Positions 53,714-63,357 are shown, counted from the first letter of the stretch. The stretch: DNA of 64,000 nt from Bacillus_BD oryzisoli (GCF_036670025.1 NZ_CP137640.1:282001-346000); one strand, 5' to 3'. Program-made: numbers and translations. The notes: a model not told the origin generated them from the sequence alone.

Positions 53714-54505
53714 ATGAATACAATTCAAGTTGTATCGTTTTCGCAGGAGAGACAAATTGCAAAAATTGTGATTAATAATTCGCCTGTCAATGTACTTAGT
53801 GCGGACGTTATTGAACAATTGACACTTTTAATCGAAGAAATAGAAAACAATCCTGAGATTAAGGTGGTTATTATTACCGGCGATGGTGAAAAAGCTTTTG
53901 TTGCTGGTGGAGATATAAAGGGCTTCCCAGAATGGATGGGAAAAGGAGTAGAGGAAGCAAAAAAGAAGTCCCTTTGGCTTCAAGAACCACTTAACAAGCT
54001 TGAACGGTTGTCCCTGCCAACGATTGCTGCTATTAACGGGGTAGCGCTAGGGGGAGGCTGTGAACTAGCTTTAAGTTGTGATATTCGTATAGCGGAAGAA
54101 CAAATAAAGATTGGGCTTCCGGAAATTAAATTGGGTTTGTTTCCTGGGGCTGGAGGAACACAAAGGCTGTCTCGGCTTGTTGGAAAAGCGAAAGCAAAAG
54201 AAATGATTTTCACAGGAGAGCCTCTAAACGCGGAAGAAGCCAAACAAATTGGACTGGTTAATCACGTTGTTCCTAGAGGGAAATCACTGGAAAAGGCGAT
54301 GGAAATGGCAGAATCCATTACTAGCTTTTCATTACCTGCTCTTTCTTTTGCCAAGCGTTCAATTGACATTGGCTATGAACAGCCTTTAGAGGAAGGGTTA
54401 GTAACGGAAGCTGAATATTTTGGCCATGTTTTTCAAACGAAGGATGTAAAGGAAGGCGTTGAAGCCTTTATTCAAAAACGGGAACCTAAATTTTTAGATA
54501 AGTAA
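53714..54505 (+). CDS. enoyl-CoA hydratase/isomerase family protein
   Basis: This 263-residue crotonase has the oxyanion-hole segments AFVAGGDIKGF and INGVALGGGCELALSCDIRIA, and the catalytic region LPEIKLGLFPGAGGTQRLSRLVG with two acidic residues. AGGAGG precedes the ATG. A second crotonase at 57054 is closer to YngF, so this one probably hydrates another enoyl-CoA. The yng operon of B. subtilis does not have this extra gene at this place, as far as I recall. Confidence 0.88.
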   Translation: MNTIQVVSFSQERQIAKIVINNSPVNVLSADVIEQLTLLIEEIENNPEIKVVIITGDGEKAFVAGGDIKGFPEWMGKGVEEAKKKSLWLQEPLNKLERLSLPTIAAINGVALGGGCELALSCDIRIAEEQIKIGLPEIKLGLFPGAGGTQRLSRLVGKAKAKEMIFTGEPLNAEEAKQIGLVNHVVPRGKSLEKAMEMAESITSFSLPALSFAKRSIDIGYEQPLEEGLVTEAEYFGHVFQTKDVKEGVEAFIQKREPKFLDK

Positions 54506-54542
54506 GCTAGAAATCTATTGAGTTATGGAAGGAGCGAAACGA

Positions 54543-55901
54543 TTGTTCTCTAAAATTTTGATTGCTAATCGTGGTGAAATTGCTTTAAGAATTATACGGA
54601 CTTGCAAAAGGCTTGGCATTCAAACTGTTGCTATCTATTCAGAAGCAGACGCCGACTCACTATTTGTACAACAAGCAGACGAATCCTATTGTGTAGGTAA
54701 ACCTCCGGTCAACCAAAGCTATTTAAATGCGGATGAAATTATCCGTGTTGCCATAATAAGCGGGGCGCAGGCCGTTCATCCAGGGTATGGACTTTTATCA
54801 GAAAATGCCGATTTTGCGAAGAAATGTTTAGCTGCAGGACTTGTATTCATTGGTCCATCACCGGAAATCATTGCTTCCATGGGAAGCAAAATAGAAGCAC
54901 GTAAGACGATGAAAAACGCCGGTGTACCGGTAATCGAAGGAATTGATACTTCATTGGACAATGAAGTGGAAGCAAGAGAGGCTGGAAGGGTCATTGGCTA
55001 TCCACTGATGTTAAAGGCTTCAGCAGGAGGCGGCGGAATCGGAATGCAGCTTGTGAACTCTGAGGAAGAGCTTTTGAAGGCCTTTGCCGGTAATAAAAAA
55101 AGGGCTGAGTCCTTTTTTGGTGATGGAGCAATGTTCTTAGAAAAATATATTGCAGAACCACATCATATTGAAGTCCAGATTCTAGCAGATACACATGGCA
55201 ATGTAGTTCCGCTTTGGGAAAGAGAGTGCTCCATCCAACGCAGGAATCAAAAAGTAGTAGAAGAAGCCCCATCGCCCTTTATCAGTGAGGAAACACGTGA
55301 AAAAATGCTTGATGCAGCAGTCAAGGCAGCCAAACATATTGGCTATTTCAATGCCGGGACTATTGAGTTTTTAGTCGATCGTGAGCAAAACTTCTACTTT
55401 TTAGAAATGAATACGCGATTGCAAGTCGAGCATCCCGTTACAGAAGAGATTACCGGTCTCGACCTTGTCGAAGAGCAGTTGAAAGTGGCTTCTGGTGAAC
55501 ACTTATCCTTTTCACGGGGTGATGTTCAGCTAAATGGGCATGCCATTGAAGTACGGATATATGCGGAGGACCCTGTCAGGTTTTTACCATCACCGGGGAA
55601 AATTACAGCATTTCAACTTCCGGAGGGAGAAGGCATCCGCAATGAATGCGCCATTGAGGCAGGTTCACAGGTGACTCCATTTTATGACCCGATGATTGCA
55701 AAGCTGATTGCTTGGGGGGAGACGCGCAGGGAGGCATGTAACAGAATAAAGAAAGCACTGGAAGATTATAAAATTGAGGGAATCAAAACCAATATACCTA
55801 TGCTGATCCAAACGGTCAGCCATGAGCAATTTTTATTAGGATATACAACAACAGAGTTCGTGAATGAGTATTACTTACCAAAGAAAACGACCGCAAAATG
55901 A
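54543..55901 (+). CDS. yngH: biotin carboxylase subunit of acyl-CoA carboxylase, YngH-like
   Basis: This 452-residue ATP-grasp protein has IANRGEIALRIIRTCKRLGI at the start, the glycine loop MLKASAGGGGIGMQL, and EMNTRLQVEHPVTEEITGLDLVEEQ near residue 290. It carboxylates biotin on the carrier protein. TTG 54543 with GGAAGGAG 8 bases upstream is chosen. No BCCP domain is fused; it is a separate small gene immediately downstream, as in the yng operon. Confidence 0.92.
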   Translation: MFSKILIANRGEIALRIIRTCKRLGIQTVAIYSEADADSLFVQQADESYCVGKPPVNQSYLNADEIIRVAIISGAQAVHPGYGLLSENADFAKKCLAAGLVFIGPSPEIIASMGSKIEARKTMKNAGVPVIEGIDTSLDNEVEAREAGRVIGYPLMLKASAGGGGIGMQLVNSEEELLKAFAGNKKRAESFFGDGAMFLEKYIAEPHHIEVQILADTHGNVVPLWERECSIQRRNQKVVEEAPSPFISEETREKMLDAAVKAAKHIGYFNAGTIEFLVDREQNFYFLEMNTRLQVEHPVTEEITGLDLVEEQLKVASGEHLSFSRGDVQLNGHAIEVRIYAEDPVRFLPSPGKITAFQLPEGEGIRNECAIEAGSQVTPFYDPMIAKLIAWGETRREACNRIKKALEDYKIEGIKTNIPMLIQTVSHEQFLLGYTTTEFVNEYYLPKKTTAK

Positions 55902-55914
55902 GGAGGAAATAAAA

Positions 55915-56127
55915 ATGACAACAATTGCAGCAAGTATGGCAGGGAATGTATGGAAAGTGTTGGTTTCAGAGGGTGAAAAGGTAGAGGAAGGCCAGGATGT
56001 AGTCATCCTTGAATCGATGAAAATGGAAATTCCGATTTCTGCTGAGCAGGATGGTGTAGTGAAGAAAATTCATATTCAAGAAGGAGACTTTGTTAACGAT
56101 GCAGATGGGCTCGTTGATATTGAATAG
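55915..56127 (+). CDS. yngHB: biotin carboxyl carrier protein, YngHB-like
   Basis: This 70-residue biotinyl/lipoyl domain has the biotin site ESMKMEIP with K36. ATG 55915 follows GAGGAGG; the frame is open further back within the end of the carboxylase gene. It carries CO2 from the carboxylase to the transferase subunit encoded at 57860. The short single-domain form is the same as B. subtilis YngHB. Confidence 0.93.
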   Translation: MTTIAASMAGNVWKVLVSEGEKVEEGQDVVILESMKMEIPISAEQDGVVKKIHIQEGDFVNDADGLVDIE

Positions 56128-56139
56128 GAGGCTGGATTA

Positions 56140-57057
56140 TTGAAACTTCCAAAAAGAGTCACGATAAAAGAAGTCGGTCCTAGGGATGGTCTACAAAATG
56201 AAAAGCTGTCTATTACATCTGAAGATAAAATCACATGGATTAATTCGCTTTCAGAGACCGGTCTTACCTATATTGAGGTAAGCTCCTTTGTACATCCAAA
56301 ATGGATTCCGCAGCTTGCTGATGCCTCTGAAGTACTAGGAAAGATTGGGAGAAAACCGGGAATTACATATGCTGCTCTAGTTCCTAATCTTAAAGGGCTT
56401 GTCCTGGCGCTAGAATCCAAAGTAGATGAAGTAAGTGTCTTTATGTCAGCAAGCGAGGCGCATAATCAAAATAATATTAATAAGCCGATAGAGGAAACAT
56501 ACCCAGTTCTAGAAGAAGTAGTAAAGGGAGCAAAAGCGGCAGGAAAGACGGTTAGAGGCTATTTATCTACTGTGATCGGATGCCCTTATGAAGGTCCAAT
56601 TGCTCCTTCCCAAGTCAGAAAGGTAGCCGATCGCCTTTTCTCAATGGGAATTGACGAACTGTCCTTAGGAGATACGATTGGAGTCGGCGTGCCAAGCCAG
56701 GTTGAAAGGCTCCTTGAGGAACTTTTGCCTCATTTTAAAGCACATCAGCTCGCTATGCATTTCCATGATACAAGAGGAACTGCGCTAGCAAACATAGTGA
56801 AGTCAATTGAAATGGGAATCACAACCTTCGATAGTTCCCTTGGAGGATTGGGAGGGTGCCCGTACGCAAAAGGGGCCTCAGGAAATGTTGCTACTGAAGA
56901 CTTATTGTACATGCTTCATGAAATGGGGATAGATACAGGAATTGATTTCAACGCAGTGATGAAATCAGCTAAGTTCATTGAAGGAATCCTAGGGAAAAGG
57001 CTGAACAGCCGCCAGATGGATATTTTGTTTGCAGAAGAAAAGGGGTGCTTGGCATGA
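56140..57057 (+). CDS. yngG: hydroxymethylglutaryl-CoA lyase, YngG/MvaB-like
   Basis: This 305-residue TIM-barrel enzyme begins VTIKEVGPRDGLQNEK, has the metal-site HFHDTRGTALAN, and GGLGGCPYAKGASGNVATED with the active cysteine. It splits HMG-CoA to acetyl-CoA and acetoacetate. The TTG start has TAGGAGG upstream. Its end overlaps the next start by 4 bases. It gives the strongest clue that the operon runs the leucine/isovalerate-type route. Confidence 0.93.
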   Translation: MKLPKRVTIKEVGPRDGLQNEKLSITSEDKITWINSLSETGLTYIEVSSFVHPKWIPQLADASEVLGKIGRKPGITYAALVPNLKGLVLALESKVDEVSVFMSASEAHNQNNINKPIEETYPVLEEVVKGAKAAGKTVRGYLSTVIGCPYEGPIAPSQVRKVADRLFSMGIDELSLGDTIGVGVPSQVERLLEELLPHFKAHQLAMHFHDTRGTALANIVKSIEMGITTFDSSLGGLGGCPYAKGASGNVATEDLLYMLHEMGIDTGIDFNAVMKSAKFIEGILGKRLNSRQMDILFAEEKGCLA

Positions 57058-57848
57058 ATAATACATTATTGAAAACTGTTCAAGTTCAAAAGCGAAGCAA
57101 CGGAATAGCCATCGTTACATTATGCCGTCCGGAAGCAGCCAACTCCTTATCAAAACAGATGCTTCGTGAGTTGCGTGACGTTGTAGCTGATTTAAAAAAT
57201 AATACCGACGTTCGAGTGGTCATCCTGACGGGTGCCGGAGAAAAAGCATTTTGCGCAGGGGCGGACTTAAAAGAGCGTAAAGAGATGAATGAGAATGAAG
57301 TCAAGCAAGCTGTACGGTTCATCGGTGCGATTGTAAATGAAGTGGCAGCTTTGCCGCAGCCAACTATTGCTGCCCTGAATGGGGTGGCATTCGGAGGCGG
57401 ACTTGAACTGGCTTTGGCATGTGATTTGCGTGTCGGTGCGCTTGAAGCAAAGGTAGGATTAACAGAAACGTCTCTTGGCATTATACCGGGTGCTGGCGGA
57501 ACGCAGCGGCTACCGCGCTTAATCGGCCTTGGAAAAGCGAAGGAAATAATCTTTAGTGCGAAGAGGATGACAGCGGAAGAAGCTGAAGCCATTGGCATTC
57601 TTGAATATATCGTCCCTCGTGAAAAACTGTTGCAAAAAGCGCTTGAGATTGCAGAGGAGATGGCGAAGAATGCTCCTCTTGCACTTATCCAATCAAAGAT
57701 TGCTATCAATAATGGAATGGAAGTGGATCTTTGCACCGGACTGAAAATAGAAGAACTGGCATACGACACATTAATACCTACTGAGGATAGATTGGAAGGC
57801 TTAAGGGCTTTTGCAGAAAAACGCTCTCCTCAATATAAAGGGCAATAG
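57054..57848 (+). CDS. yngF: methylglutaconyl-CoA hydratase-like crotonase, YngF-like
   Basis: This 264-residue crotonase has AFCAGADLKERKEM, LNGVAFGGGLELALACDLRVG and LTETSLGIIPGAGGTQRLPRLIG, close in pattern to YngF/AUH-type hydratases that convert 3-methylglutaconyl-CoA to HMG-CoA. The ATG at 57054 overlaps the lyase stop (ATGA) and has AAAAGGGG upstream; the in-frame GTG at 57045 is less likely. Position between lyase and carboxyltransferase matches yngGFE. Confidence 0.9.
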   Translation: MNNTLLKTVQVQKRSNGIAIVTLCRPEAANSLSKQMLRELRDVVADLKNNTDVRVVILTGAGEKAFCAGADLKERKEMNENEVKQAVRFIGAIVNEVAALPQPTIAALNGVAFGGGLELALACDLRVGALEAKVGLTETSLGIIPGAGGTQRLPRLIGLGKAKEIIFSAKRMTAEEAEAIGILEYIVPREKLLQKALEIAEEMAKNAPLALIQSKIAINNGMEVDLCTGLKIEELAYDTLIPTEDRLEGLRAFAEKRSPQYKGQ

Positions 57849-57859
57849 GAGGAAATATG

Positions 57860-59398
57860 ATGGACACAATATTATCCAAAACAGACTTCCAAATCAAAAA
57901 AGAATCCGTTTTACAAGGCGGTCAAGAGAAGTATCATCAAAAAAATCAAGAAGAAGGGAAAATGTTCGTTCGTGATCGGCTGAATTTACTTTTTGACAAT
58001 GGTTTAAGTGCCGAGGACGGTATGTTTGCCAATGTGCTGGCTGGGGACCTTCCGGCTGATGGCGTCGTAACTGGAATTGGTAAAATTCATGGCCGCACGG
58101 TTTGTATCATGGCAAACGATTCCACTGTAAAAGCAGGATCTTGGGGGAAACGAACCGTTGAAAAAATCATTCGTATTCAGGAAACTGCAGAAAAGCTGCG
58201 GTGCCCAATGCTGTATCTTGTTGACTCAGCTGGTGCACGCATCACGGATCAATTAGAAATGTTCCCGGGCAGAAGAGGGGCTGGACGGATTTTCTATAAC
58301 CAAGTAAAAATGTCAGGAAAAGTGCCGCAAATTTGTCTTTTGTTTGGACCATCCGCAGCAGGGGGAGCCTATATTCCTGCATTTTGTGATATTGTCGTCA
58401 TGGTCGAAGGCAATGCCTCAATGTATCTAGGATCTCCTCGTATGGCAGAAATGGTTATAGGTGAAAAAGTAACGCTTGAACAAATGGGCGGAGCTAAAAT
58501 GCATTGCTCTATTTCTGGATGTGGTGATGTACTGGCAAAAAGCGAAGAAGAAGCAATCACTTACGTCAAAAAATATTTAACCTATTTTCCGAATAATTTT
58601 ACCGAAAAGCCTGCTAAAGCTGAGGCGAAGGCTCCTGCTGCCTTTGAAAAAACGATTGAGGATCTAATTCCAAAAAATCAAAATACTCCTTTTGATATGT
58701 ATCAACTGATCGAACGATTGATTGACGAAGGATCCATGTGTGATATTAAAAAGCTGTTTGCTCCTGAGCTTATCACTTGTCTCGGACGCATCAACGGTCA
58801 GCCAATTGGGATTATTGCCAATCAGCCTCGTGTGAAAGGTGGAGTGCTATTCCATGACAGTGCTGATAAAGCAGCAAAGTTCATTAACCTTTGTGACGCC
58901 TACCATATTCCATTGTTATTCCTTGCAGATGTTCCAGGCTTCATGATTGGTACAAATGTAGAAAAAGCAGGAATTATCCGGCATGGTGCTAAAATGATTT
59001 CCGCGATGAGTGAAGCGACTGTACCAAAAATGACTGTTATCGTCCGTAAAGCGTATGGCGCAGGGTTATATGCAATGGCTGGACCGGCCTTTGAACCAGA
59101 CTGCTGTATCGCGCTTCCGACAGCATCCATTGCTGTAATGGGACCTGAAGCAGCGGTAAACGCGGTATATGCAAATAAAATTGCAGCCCTTCCCGAAGAG
59201 GAAAGAGCTTCATTCATTGCACAAAAAAGGGAAGAATATCGTGAAGATATCGATATCTATAGACTCGCTTCTGAGTTAATCATAGACGACATTGTTGAAC
59301 CAAATCGTCTTCGTGAAGAACTGGCTTCCCGTCTAGAAGTTTATATGTCTAAATATCTTGTATTCTCTGAACGTAAGCATGGTGTTTACCCTGTTTAA
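57860..59398 (+). CDS. yngE: acyl-CoA carboxylase carboxyltransferase subunit, YngE-like
   Basis: This protein of about 512 residues has the two crotonase-fold halves of propionyl/methylcrotonyl-CoA carboxylase beta subunits: LVDSAGARITDQLEMFPGRRGAGRIFYN and GPSAAGGAYIPAFCD in the first, FLADVPGFMIGTNVEKAGIIRHGAKM and YGAGLYAMAG in the second. It transfers CO2 to the acyl-CoA, here most likely 3-methylcrotonyl-CoA. Two adjacent ATGs (57857, 57860) follow AGGAGG; the second has the better spacing. Confidence 0.92.
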   Translation: MDTILSKTDFQIKKESVLQGGQEKYHQKNQEEGKMFVRDRLNLLFDNGLSAEDGMFANVLAGDLPADGVVTGIGKIHGRTVCIMANDSTVKAGSWGKRTVEKIIRIQETAEKLRCPMLYLVDSAGARITDQLEMFPGRRGAGRIFYNQVKMSGKVPQICLLFGPSAAGGAYIPAFCDIVVMVEGNASMYLGSPRMAEMVIGEKVTLEQMGGAKMHCSISGCGDVLAKSEEEAITYVKKYLTYFPNNFTEKPAKAEAKAPAAFEKTIEDLIPKNQNTPFDMYQLIERLIDEGSMCDIKKLFAPELITCLGRINGQPIGIIANQPRVKGGVLFHDSADKAAKFINLCDAYHIPLLFLADVPGFMIGTNVEKAGIIRHGAKMISAMSEATVPKMTVIVRKAYGAGLYAMAGPAFEPDCCIALPTASIAVMGPEAAVNAVYANKIAALPEEERASFIAQKREEYREDIDIYRLASELIIDDIVEPNRLREELASRLEVYMSKYLVFSERKHGVYPV

Positions 59399-59561
59399 CT
59401 TCATTCAGCAAATGTTTTTGTACCGAAAGCTTGCGGCAGGTACAGAAGTCCTCCACTTCTAAAGTTATGGGATGAATGTTGACAAGAACTGCCTGGAGAG
59501 AGAGCAGTTGGCGATAGATGGTACAAATTCAAGAGTTTTTCGTAAAAAGGGGGACCTTAAC

Positions 59562-60002
59562 ATGTTTAATAAATATTTCGAGGAGTACAAAATTGGGGAG
59601 ACATGGACTTCTACAGGTCGTACAATAACAGAGTCAGATTTAGTCATGTTTTCTTCCTTTAGCGGAGACTGGTTTCCTCTTCACACCGATAAAGAATATG
59701 CAGCAAATACGCATTTCGAGCAGCGTATAGCCCACGGGATGCTGATTCTTTCGGTTACCACCGGATTGTTAAGATTTGAACCAGGTATCGTAGTAGCATT
59801 TTATGGAATGGACAAGGTGAGATTTACAAATCCCACTTTTATCGGTGATACAATCTATCTCAATGCAACTGTGATTGACCTAAAAGAGAAAGGTCAGTCA
59901 CAAGGGGTAGTTACTGTATTACAAGAAGTTAAGAAGCAAACGGAAGAAGTCGTTGCAGTCTTGGAAATGAAAATTTTGATGAACAAACATACTTTAGAAT
60001 AG
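59562..60002 (+). CDS. MaoC-like dehydratase
   Basis: This 146-residue hotdog protein of the MaoC family starts MFNKYFEEYKIGETWTSTGRTITESDLVMFSSFSGDWFPLHTD and has the hydratase Asp/His pair in SGDWFPLHTD, plus AHGMLILSVTTGL. It hydrates an enoyl-CoA or acts on a related thioester. ATG 59562 with GGGGGA upstream is taken; the open frame back to 59472 lacks a site. It lies 163 bases after the carboxylase operon. Confidence 0.88.
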   Translation: MFNKYFEEYKIGETWTSTGRTITESDLVMFSSFSGDWFPLHTDKEYAANTHFEQRIAHGMLILSVTTGLLRFEPGIVVAFYGMDKVRFTNPTFIGDTIYLNATVIDLKEKGQSQGVVTVLQEVKKQTEEVVAVLEMKILMNKHTLE

Positions 60003-60319
60003 TTGGGAATAATTTAAAAGCTTTTAACAGAGTATAAAAGGATTTCCTATATGGATAGGGCCATGTAAATACGAGAATCAATTACATGACTCTATCTATT
60101 ATTCAAAAGGTATTTTGTTAAAAGCTTAATACTTTTATAAAGAGTAAGGTTCCATTCCTTTGAGTATAAAAGTATATCACTAATTATCTGAATTTTCTTT
60201 ATATATACATCCGAGCAATCATGCGGATATTTCCCTCTTTCGGCAGCTCTTGCAGAGCTACTCTGATTTTTAGGTTATATCTAGAGATACTTTATATAGC
60301 TATATAAGGAGATGAATTT
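60003..60319. other. spacer before the GntP-family permease gene
   Basis: It has one imperfect hairpin at about 60054-60099 (GATAG and CATGTAA arms) and AT-rich DNA that probably includes a promoter. No gene is seen. Confidence 0.5.
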
Positions 60320-61759
60320 ATGGATCTGATTATTATTCTAGCAGCTCTAGGACTACTCATATTTGTTGCTTATAGAGGTTTTTCTGTTATTATTTTTGCT
60401 CCAATATGTGCATTGTTGGCTGTATTGTTCACGGAACCAAGTCATGTGTTACCGTTTTTCTCTAATATTTTTATGGAAAAGATGGTTGGCTTTGTAAAAT
60501 TGTATTTTCCTGTTTTCTTACTTGGTGCTATTTTTGGTAAAGTAATTGAGATGACCGGAATTGCTGAGAGAATAGCTAAGATCATTGTTCGATTTATTGG
60601 GGCTAAACAGGCCATCCTTACGGTCGTACTAATGGGTGCCATTCTTACATACAGCGGGGTAAGCTTATTTGTAGCTGTATTTGCTATTTATCCTTTTGCA
60701 GCTCAGTTGTTCCGAGAGGCAAATATTCCAAAACGACTTATACCTGCTACCATTGCATTTAGTGCATTTACTTTTTCAATGGATGCCATTCCAGGATCAC
60801 CACAGATTCAGAACGTCATTCCAACAGGCTTCTTTAACACGACTATCTATGCTGCTCCAATACTAGGAATGATTGGTGCAGGGTTCATTTTCGTTTCTGG
60901 TATGCTGTACCTAGAGAGCCGTCGGCGTAAGGCAGCTGCGAATGGAGAAGGCTATTATGGAAAAGGAGAACATGCGATAAGTGAGATGGCAGCTACAAGT
61001 GAAATGGCTGCTGTACCCGCTACTGACATTTCAATAGGAAAGATAAATGCAAAAGATTGGCTTGCTTTCCTGCCGCTTGTGTTGGTCGGTGTGATGAATA
61101 AGTTTTTCACCACTTATATTCCTAAATGGTATGAAAACGGATTTGATTTCGCAAAAGTTGGCTTAGAAAGTTTTGGGACCGTTAACATGAATCAGTATCT
61201 GTCCATTTGGTCAGTGGTATTGGCGCTGCTTGTAGGAATACTAACTGCGATTTCCCTAAACTTTAAGGCTGTTAAAACGAATTTTCAGGAAAGCATGAAT
61301 GTAGGGATTAGCGGCGCTTTGCTTGCTACAATGAATACTGCATCTGAATTTGGTTTTGGAGGAATTATTGCAGCTTTACCCGGATTTACTATCGTTCAGA
61401 ATTCCCTCTCAGCAACCTTTACCAACCCCTTAGTTAACGGGGCAGTGACAACAAACGTGCTTGCAGGAATAACAGGCTCTGGGTCTGGAGGAATAAGCAT
61501 AACTTTAGGTGTAATGGCAGAGAAGTATGTAGAGGCAGCTAATGCTTTCAATATCCCATTAGATGTCATGCACCGCGTCATGTCTATGGCAGCCGGCGGG
61601 ATGGACACTCTGCCGCATAATGGCGCTGTCATCACTTTACTTTTAGTTTGCGGCTTGACACATCGCCAAGCTTATAAAGATATCTTTGCTATAACAATCA
61701 TTAAATCTTTAGCAGCCTTCTTAATCATTGGTGTTTATATGATTACGGGCATTGTATAA
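60320..61759 (+). CDS. GntP-family permease
   Basis: This 479-residue membrane protein has about 12 helices and GntP-like blocks: LYFPVFLLGAIFGKVIEMTGIAERIAKII, ILTYSGVSLFVAVFAIYPFAAQLF, and GGMDTLPHNGAVITLLLVCGLTHRQAY near the end. The family takes up organic acids such as gluconate, and relatives such as YxjC stand near acid-CoA genes. TAAGGAGATG precedes the ATG. Next to acyl-CoA ligase and carboxylase genes it probably imports the carboxylic acid that is degraded. Confidence 0.88.
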   Translation: MDLIIILAALGLLIFVAYRGFSVIIFAPICALLAVLFTEPSHVLPFFSNIFMEKMVGFVKLYFPVFLLGAIFGKVIEMTGIAERIAKIIVRFIGAKQAILTVVLMGAILTYSGVSLFVAVFAIYPFAAQLFREANIPKRLIPATIAFSAFTFSMDAIPGSPQIQNVIPTGFFNTTIYAAPILGMIGAGFIFVSGMLYLESRRRKAAANGEGYYGKGEHAISEMAATSEMAAVPATDISIGKINAKDWLAFLPLVLVGVMNKFFTTYIPKWYENGFDFAKVGLESFGTVNMNQYLSIWSVVLALLVGILTAISLNFKAVKTNFQESMNVGISGALLATMNTASEFGFGGIIAALPGFTIVQNSLSATFTNPLVNGAVTTNVLAGITGSGSGGISITLGVMAEKYVEAANAFNIPLDVMHRVMSMAAGGMDTLPHNGAVITLLLVCGLTHRQAYKDIFAITIIKSLAAFLIIGVYMITGIV

Positions 61760-61832
61760 AAAGGGATCCAAGGTTGCTTCGTTTTCAATGACCTAATGAC
61801 ATTGCTAAATATACGATTCATACAACCATCAA

Positions 61833-61865
61833 GAAAAGGGACTCCTATAACAGGAGTCCCCTTTT
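61833..61865. terminator. bidirectional terminator between the permease and uppP
   Basis: AAAAGGGACTCCT pairs with AGGAGTCCCCTTTT, with A and T runs at both ends. It serves the convergent gntP-like and uppP genes. Confidence 0.93.
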
Positions 61866-61867
61866 CA

Positions 61868-62707
61868 TTAAAAATACAGCAAGAATATAATCGCTGCGAC
61901 AATAATTCGGTAAATAGCAAAAGGTACAAGCTTGACCTTATTAATCAGCTTCAAGAAGAAGCGGATTGAGAAAAGGGCAAAGACAAATGCACTGATAAAA
62001 CCGGCAATAAAAAATGGCAAAGCATCGATCGTGAAGTACTGCCAGTTTTTCAAAAGAGAAATAAAGCTGGCTCCAGCCATAATGGGAACCGCCATAATAA
62101 AGGTAAAATCAGCTGCAGTCCGGTGGTTTAGTCCAAAGAGAACACCACCTGAGATCGTAGCTCCTGACCGTGAGAACCCCGGCCAGAGGGAAAAACACTG
62201 AACAAGTCCGACAACAAGGGCGTGCTTATACGTGATTTCATCAAGGGAATTAACGGTCGGGCGTTTTCCGCCGAATATATCGGCTGCAATCATGAGAAGC
62301 GCACCGAGAATCAAGCCAATGGCGACAGTCTCAATCGAGAAAAGATTTTCATCAATGTAATCCTCGAACAAGACGCCAAGAATACCAGCGGGAATTAATC
62401 CTACAATCACATGAAGCAGGTTCAAATGCCCGCCATGTCTTGTTACAACTCTCTCTTTATTGAAAAGACGGTTTAACCCGAGTATATCAATAAAACGGTC
62501 CCTAAAGACAATGACAGAAGCCAGGATGGACCCGAGCTGGATAACAACTTTAAATGTATTGGCAACATACTTTGTTAGGAATTCTTCAGATTTCAGCCAC
62601 ATATCATCCACGATGATCATATGGCCGGTAGAGGAAACAGGTGCAAATTCCGTTAATCCCTCTACCATGCCGAGAATAATTGCTTTCAATAGTTCTATAA
62701 AATCCAT
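61868..62707 (-). CDS. uppP: undecaprenyl-diphosphate phosphatase (UppP/BacA)
   Basis: This 279-residue integral membrane enzyme recycles the cell-wall lipid carrier and gives some bacitracin resistance. Motifs are MVEGLTEFAPVSSTGHMII (the E-rich motif, residues 14-32, with Ala where most have Leu/Ile before PVSSTGH) and PGFSRSGATISGGVLFGLNH near residue 175. About eight helices are present. It is on the same strand as the DedA gene, 25 bases downstream of it, so the two probably form one operon. Confidence 0.95.
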   Translation of the reverse strand: MDFIELLKAIILGMVEGLTEFAPVSSTGHMIIVDDMWLKSEEFLTKYVANTFKVVIQLGSILASVIVFRDRFIDILGLNRLFNKERVVTRHGGHLNLLHVIVGLIPAGILGVLFEDYIDENLFSIETVAIGLILGALLMIAADIFGGKRPTVNSLDEITYKHALVVGLVQCFSLWPGFSRSGATISGGVLFGLNHRTAADFTFIMAVPIMAGASFISLLKNWQYFTIDALPFFIAGFISAFVFALFSIRFFLKLINKVKLVPFAIYRIIVAAIIFLLYF

Positions 62708-62732
62708 GGTGTAACATGCTCCTTATTTAGTT

Positions 62733-63344
62733 TTAAGCTTTCTTTCTTTTATTGCGGAAAAAGAAGATGACGAATGCCACAATCCCTACAGCGATAATGG
62801 CATAGGCAATATTTGAATAGACATCCATAAAGCTTGTGATGGCATGCCAATTGTCACCTAAAGCGGCGCCGACAGTAACAAGAATGATATTCCATATTAA
62901 CGTTCCGATAAAAGTAAAAATAAGGAATAAGACGAACTTCATGTTCGACATGCCCGCAGGAATAGAGATTAAACTGCGAATTAACGGGACCATCCGGCAA
63001 AATAACACGGTCCAAATTCCGTAGCGATCAAACCATGAGTCAGCCTTCCGAATATCGTCCTTTGTTACTCGCAAAATATGTCCCCAGCGGTCGATAATCT
63101 TCTCAAGTCTTTCCACATCAAGCAAAAGACCGATTCCATACAAAATGACAGCCCCAACAACAGACCCCGCTGTTGACGCAATAATCACACCTGGAACCGT
63201 CATACTGGTATAAGTGGTCATAAAACCTCCAAACGGAAGAATGATTTCTGATGGGATAGGGGGAAAGACGTTCTCTAAAGCAATCATAAGGAAAACGCCA
63301 AGATATCCGTACTGCTCCATAAAATCTGTAATCCAGCTTTCCAT
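62733..63344 (-). CDS. DedA-family membrane protein
   Basis: This 203-residue protein has the DedA pattern: FMEQYGYLGVFLMIALENVFPPIPSEIILPFGGFM, then FDRYGIWTVLFCRMVPLIRSLISIPAGMSNMKFV with the conserved Arg, and four to five helices. DedA proteins are proposed lipid-carrier (undecaprenyl phosphate) or phospholipid translocases. Sharing an operon with uppP fits that. ATG 63344 follows GGAGG; the open frame back to 63368 lacks a site. Confidence 0.92.
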   Translation of the reverse strand: MESWITDFMEQYGYLGVFLMIALENVFPPIPSEIILPFGGFMTTYTSMTVPGVIIASTAGSVVGAVILYGIGLLLDVERLEKIIDRWGHILRVTKDDIRKADSWFDRYGIWTVLFCRMVPLIRSLISIPAGMSNMKFVLFLIFTFIGTLIWNIILVTVGAALGDNWHAITSFMDVYSNIAYAIIAVGIVAFVIFFFRNKRKKA

Positions 63345-63357
63345 ATTCAACCTCCAA

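Noticed and set aside
57086..57769. 227-codon frame antisense to the YngF-like gene
   Set aside because: Serine/alanine-rich shadow of a real crotonase gene; the sense frame has all family motifs.
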